In this document: one piece after another, positions 54,857 through 57,266 of the stretch
Layout of the letters: each line of letters opens with the position of its first letter
Numbering within the stretch: the first letter of the stretch is position 1
Source of the DNA: Rhizorhapis sp. SPR117
GTDB taxonomy: Bacteria > Pseudomonadota > Alphaproteobacteria > Sphingomonadales > Sphingomonadaceae
Length of the DNA stretch: 57,266 nt
Assembly: GCF_021742065.1 (NCBI RefSeq)
Contig: NZ_JAKKIE010000025.1
Location: 1 to 57,266 of the forward strand
Direction: 5' to 3'
Notes under the pieces: model-generated
Told to the model about the DNA's origin: nothing
The model's database searches: none
The model's input: the letters and a program-made list of their open reading frames with translations, nothing else
Made by a program: the position numbers and the translations under genes

Positions 54857-56650
54857 CTATAGCGGCCAGATCATCGGGATCATGACAATGGTGACGACCG
54901 CCACGATGATGGTCAACGGCAAGCCATGCTTGTAAAAATCCGAGAACCGATACCCGCCAGCACCATAAACCAGCGTGTTGGTCTGATAGCCTATGGGCGT
55001 CAAAAAGCTCGCACTGGCCGCGAACATGACCGCGACGACGAAGGGGCGGGGGTCTGCGCCCAGCGCATTGGCCAAACTGATGGCAATGGGCGTTACGACA
55101 ACCGCGACGGCATTATTGGTGACCAGTTCTGTCAGGGTGAGGCTGAGCAGGTAAATGGCGGCCAATGCGATCACGGGGGAAACGGTGCCCAGGAAAGGAG
55201 CGATCGTCCCGACGATCATTTCAACCAATCCGGTGCGTTCCAGGGCGGTGCCAATCGCAAGCATAGCTATGATCAGGGCCAAAATGCGCCAGTCGACAGC
55301 CCTGAAAGCTTCTTCAGGTTCAATGCAGCGCGTTCCGAGCACGATCGCCACACCCAAAATGGTAAGCCCGACAAGAGGCATGAAATTAAAGGCGGCGGCT
55401 ACGATGATGCTCACCATCACCGCAATGGCAATGGGCGCCTTGTTCCTGCGGAACCCGCGTGAGGAGGGTTCGGCAATGTTCATCAGTTGTTGATCGTCAA
55501 GCAACCGTTGAAGATCTTCCTGGGCGCCTTCGATCAACATGGTGTCGCCTACTTGCAAAGGCGTGGCTTCGAACCGTTCGTCCAGATTTGTCCCCTTGCG
55601 GTGCAGCGCGATGGGATAAACGCCATAGCGACGGCGCAGGCGGAGACTGTTCAAGGTATGACCAATGATATTGGCGCCAGGCGCAAGGAGCGTTTCGACG
55701 AGAATCGAATTGCGTGACGTCAGCGGCACCAAATGCGGGTTCTTCGCTGTTTTCTTCAGCGCTACTCGCCCCTGTTCCTTCAGTGTAAGGACATCATTCG
55801 CAGAGGTCCGCAAAACAATGATGTCACCTTCCTGAAGGATGCATCTGCCCCAGTCGCGCCTGAGCGATTCATCGCCACGCAGAACATCGACGAGTTGCCG
55901 CTCGCCCCGATTCAATATGTCGATCCCGGTGGGGTTGAGGCCGATATAGGGCGAACCGGTTTCGATGAATATGGAAACGACATACCGTTTGGTGTCGTTG
56001 ACGGCGCTTAATCCAGCCACCGTCTGGCGAACGGGTAGCCAGCGATGAGCGATGACGAGCCAGAGGACGCCAATGATCGCCACCACTATGCCTACCGGCG
56101 CAATTTCAAAAATCGAGAAAGGCGCAAGCCCGGTTTTGCGTGCCACACCGTCAACCAGAATGTTTGTCGAGGTTCCCAGAAGGGTACAGGTGCCGCCCAG
56201 AATCGCCGCGAAGGATATAGGCATCAAAAGTTTGGACGGTGCAATCTCCAGTTCCTTCGCCAATGTCATGCCGATCGGGATCATCATCATGACAAGCGGG
56301 GTGTTGTTGGTGAAAGCAGACATGGCGGCAATAGCGATCAACAGCATCGCCACCGACAACACGGGGGCTGTGCGCGCGAAACCCGTGACAAAGGTTGCAA
56401 AGGCATCCAGCGCGCCGGTGCGAACCAATGATGCGGAAATGATGAACATTGATGCAATCGTCAGCGGCGCCGAATTCCCCATCGCCGCCAACACGTCATC
56501 GGAAGAAATGATATTGAGCACCAGCAAGATTGCAACCAGACCAATGGCAATCACTTCGGGTGAACGCAGTTCGGTCGCAAAAGCTACAAAGAGCAAAACC
56601 AGCAGACCGCCGACCACGAGCGGCGCGTAAGCCTCAAGGCCAAACAGCAT
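54857..56650 (-). CDS. SLC13-family permease with two RCK_C domains
   Basis: A 597-residue inner-membrane transporter of the divalent-anion/sodium symporter type. Two blocks of membrane helices (about 10-200 and 400-597) flank two soluble TrkA-C domains (about 210-375), where the sequence is charged and hydrophilic. The hairpin motif NNTPLVMMMIPIG and the repeat NNAVAVVVTPIAIS mark the two inverted halves carrying the substrate-binding SNT-like elements. Such proteins have been linked to sulfate, dicarboxylate or potassium transport; I cannot choose. Single gene between two tRNA genes. Confidence 0.88.
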   Translation of the reverse strand: MLFGLEAYAPLVVGGLLVLLFVAFATELRSPEVIAIGLVAILLVLNIISSDDVLAAMGNSAPLTIASMFIISASLVRTGALDAFATFVTGFARTAPVLSVAMLLIAIAAMSAFTNNTPLVMMMIPIGMTLAKELEIAPSKLLMPISFAAILGGTCTLLGTSTNILVDGVARKTGLAPFSIFEIAPVGIVVAIIGVLWLVIAHRWLPVRQTVAGLSAVNDTKRYVVSIFIETGSPYIGLNPTGIDILNRGERQLVDVLRGDESLRRDWGRCILQEGDIIVLRTSANDVLTLKEQGRVALKKTAKNPHLVPLTSRNSILVETLLAPGANIIGHTLNSLRLRRRYGVYPIALHRKGTNLDERFEATPLQVGDTMLIEGAQEDLQRLLDDQQLMNIAEPSSRGFRRNKAPIAIAVMVSIIVAAAFNFMPLVGLTILGVAIVLGTRCIEPEEAFRAVDWRILALIIAMLAIGTALERTGLVEMIVGTIAPFLGTVSPVIALAAIYLLSLTLTELVTNNAVAVVVTPIAISLANALGADPRPFVVAVMFAASASFLTPIGYQTNTLVYGAGGYRFSDFYKHGLPLTIIVAVVTIVMIPMIWPL

Positions 56651-56900
56651 AGAAACTCCACAGATTTCGTATCGTGGCCGTTACATAGCGCCACACCCGT
56701 AAAGAGCAGTCTCCAGAAATACTTTCGTCAACCATATGCCAGCTATCGTGATGTCGATGCGCCGTCGACTCTATTATTGACCATGGGTGGGAAAACACCG
56801 GGTTTGGCGGCTGAATAGCAGGCGGTGTCGGAATTTTGAGCGAGGGTGTATCGGAATGACCCTTGACAAGAAACCGGAAACTTAGGAAAGCCGCCGCATT
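56651..56900. other. Gap before tRNA-Gly with promoter-like TTGACA
   Basis: The 250 bp hold no supportable gene. TTGACA at 56863-56868 lies 32 bp before the tRNA and is likely its -35 element; the -10 is not clear. A reading frame on the minus strand is the antisense translation of the tRNA. Confidence 0.5.
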
Positions 56901-56974
56901 GCGGGTATAGCTCAATGGTAGAGCACTAGCCTTCCAAGCTTGTGATGCGGGTTCGATCCCCGCTACCCGCTCCA
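56901..56974 (+). tRNA. tRNA-Gly (anticodon UCC)
   Basis: GCGGGTA acceptor, D arm GCTC/GAGC, anticodon loop CTTCCAA (anticodon TCC, codon GGA), T arm GCGGGTTCGATCCCCGC, discriminator and encoded CCA at 56972-56974. The anticodon stem has one T-T mismatch. tRNA-Gly 3' ends are common insertion sites of integrative elements, and a relaxase remnant follows 40 bp downstream. Confidence 0.96.
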
Positions 56975-57014
56975 ATCCCCCATTCGCCATGCCCGCCATT
57001 TCCTTGCCTGTCTT

Positions 57015-57140
57015 CTAGCGCTCCGCGATATCGCCAGCGCGATAAAGGCGCTCGCGCTCCTGTTTCAGCTCCTGCCAGCGTTCCACGAACCTGTCGGCGC
57101 GCAGATGCGGATCGGCCCGCACCTTCGCCTCCTGCGCCAT
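57015..57140 (-). pseudogene. 3' remnant of a probable TraA-type conjugative relaxase
   Basis: The minus-strand frame ending at TAG 57015 encodes 41 residues, MAQEAKVRADPHLRADRFVE then RWQELKQERERLYRAGDIAER. The element LRADRFVERWQ is, as I recall, typical of the C-terminal part of Ti-type relaxases TraA, which normally continue beyond it for some tens of residues; here a stop interrupts. Upstream, at about 57141-57147, the frame loses resemblance where the next repeat-bearing segment begins, so the 5' part is cut off. Call based on memory of the family, hence moderate confidence. Confidence 0.45.
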
Positions 57141-57266
57141 CTGCAATGAGCCTGAATCACAGTGGCCTGCTCAAATCAATGAGTCCTGACCCTAGTCACC
57201 CGGAACTGTAATCCACCTCATTGATTCACGCCTCTTTGAGGAGATGAACAATGCTAGGTCGGCAGG
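57141..57266. mobile_element. Possible edge of an insertion sequence with partial gene
   Basis: CAATGAG occurs at 57144-57150 and again at 57177-57183, each followed by a CCTGA-containing tract; ATCAATGAG at 57175-57183 is inverted as CTCATTGAT at 57217-57225. Downstream GAGGAG at 57238-57243 is correctly spaced from ATG 57251, where a frame MLGRQ begins and runs off the window. Terminal repeats, a leader and a new frame directly abutting a broken gene suit an insertion sequence whose transposase starts at 57251, but too little is visible to name a family. Confidence 0.35.

Noticed and set aside
56634..56999. 121-aa minus-strand frame containing GIEPASQAWKASALPLSY
   Set aside because: This is the well-known spurious antisense translation of a tRNA-Gly gene; the signal comes from the tRNA at 56901-56974.
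1..57266. CRISPR array or tandem spacer repeats
   Set aside because: No regularly spaced direct repeats of 25-40 bases were seen anywhere in the window.

Overview
The window looks like a chromosomal segment from an alphaproteobacterium of the order Sphingomonadales (Sphingobium/Novosphingobium type). The basis is GC-rich codon use, the cluster phoR-pstSCAB-phoU-phoB, the clusters argS-SPOR-nagZ-scpAB-tatABC and rpsB-tsf-pyrH-frr-uppS-cdsA-dxr-rseP-bamA-skp-fabZ, an Atm1-type exporter, and the absence of lpx (lipid A) genes from the bamA-fabZ locus, where most other Gram-negative alphaproteobacteria keep them. The assignment rests on remembered family and synteny patterns, not on a search.

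Layout. 1-406: non-coding, with several strong nested hairpins, probably a structured RNA or the edge of a retroelement. 407-9253: Atm1-like ABC exporter, M17 aminopeptidase, a ZnuD-like TonB receptor behind a Zur-like palindrome, an LplT-like transporter, pgsA and moaDE. 9257-16630 (minus strand): complete phosphate-sensing and uptake operon with a PHO box overlapping the phoR stop codon. 16741-19338: four-gene cassette of a Tat-exported small protein, a PqqD-like protein, an HPr-kinase-related kinase and a nucleotidyltransferase. This is the most interesting poorly described system here; it resembles the tailoring part of paeninodin-type lasso-peptide clusters without the cyclase or protease. 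19368-30685: rnhA-thrB-ispH, a lipoprotein, argS, SPOR protein, nagZ, scpAB, tatABC and a CPA2 antiporter. 30746-35269: GNAT-nitrilase fusion, icd, psd-pssA. 35250-35645: a small membrane-protein gene behind a LexA-type box, back to back with the rpsB promoter. 35740-46972: translation, undecaprenyl, isoprenoid, phospholipid and outer-membrane assembly genes. 47025-54631: LysR, GNAT, folB, 2OG oxygenase, EVE protein, sigma-54 activator, chemoreceptor and a TonB-C protein. 54709-57266: tRNA-Val, an SLC13-type permease, tRNA-Gly, a 3' remnant of a probable TraA-type relaxase and the start of another, probably mobile, unit.

Together these genes cover envelope biogenesis (BamA, Skp, RseP, UppS, CdsA, Psd, PssA, PgsA, NagZ, Tat, SPOR), phosphate homeostasis, metal and thiol handling, and core translation. 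Both window ends look mobile or repetitive, which may mean the window is a contig bounded by repeats. Shared sequence motifs link separate loci: a promoter form TTG(C/A)CT-like, 16-bp spacer, CTA-AG-like occurs before rpsB, rpmE and icd.
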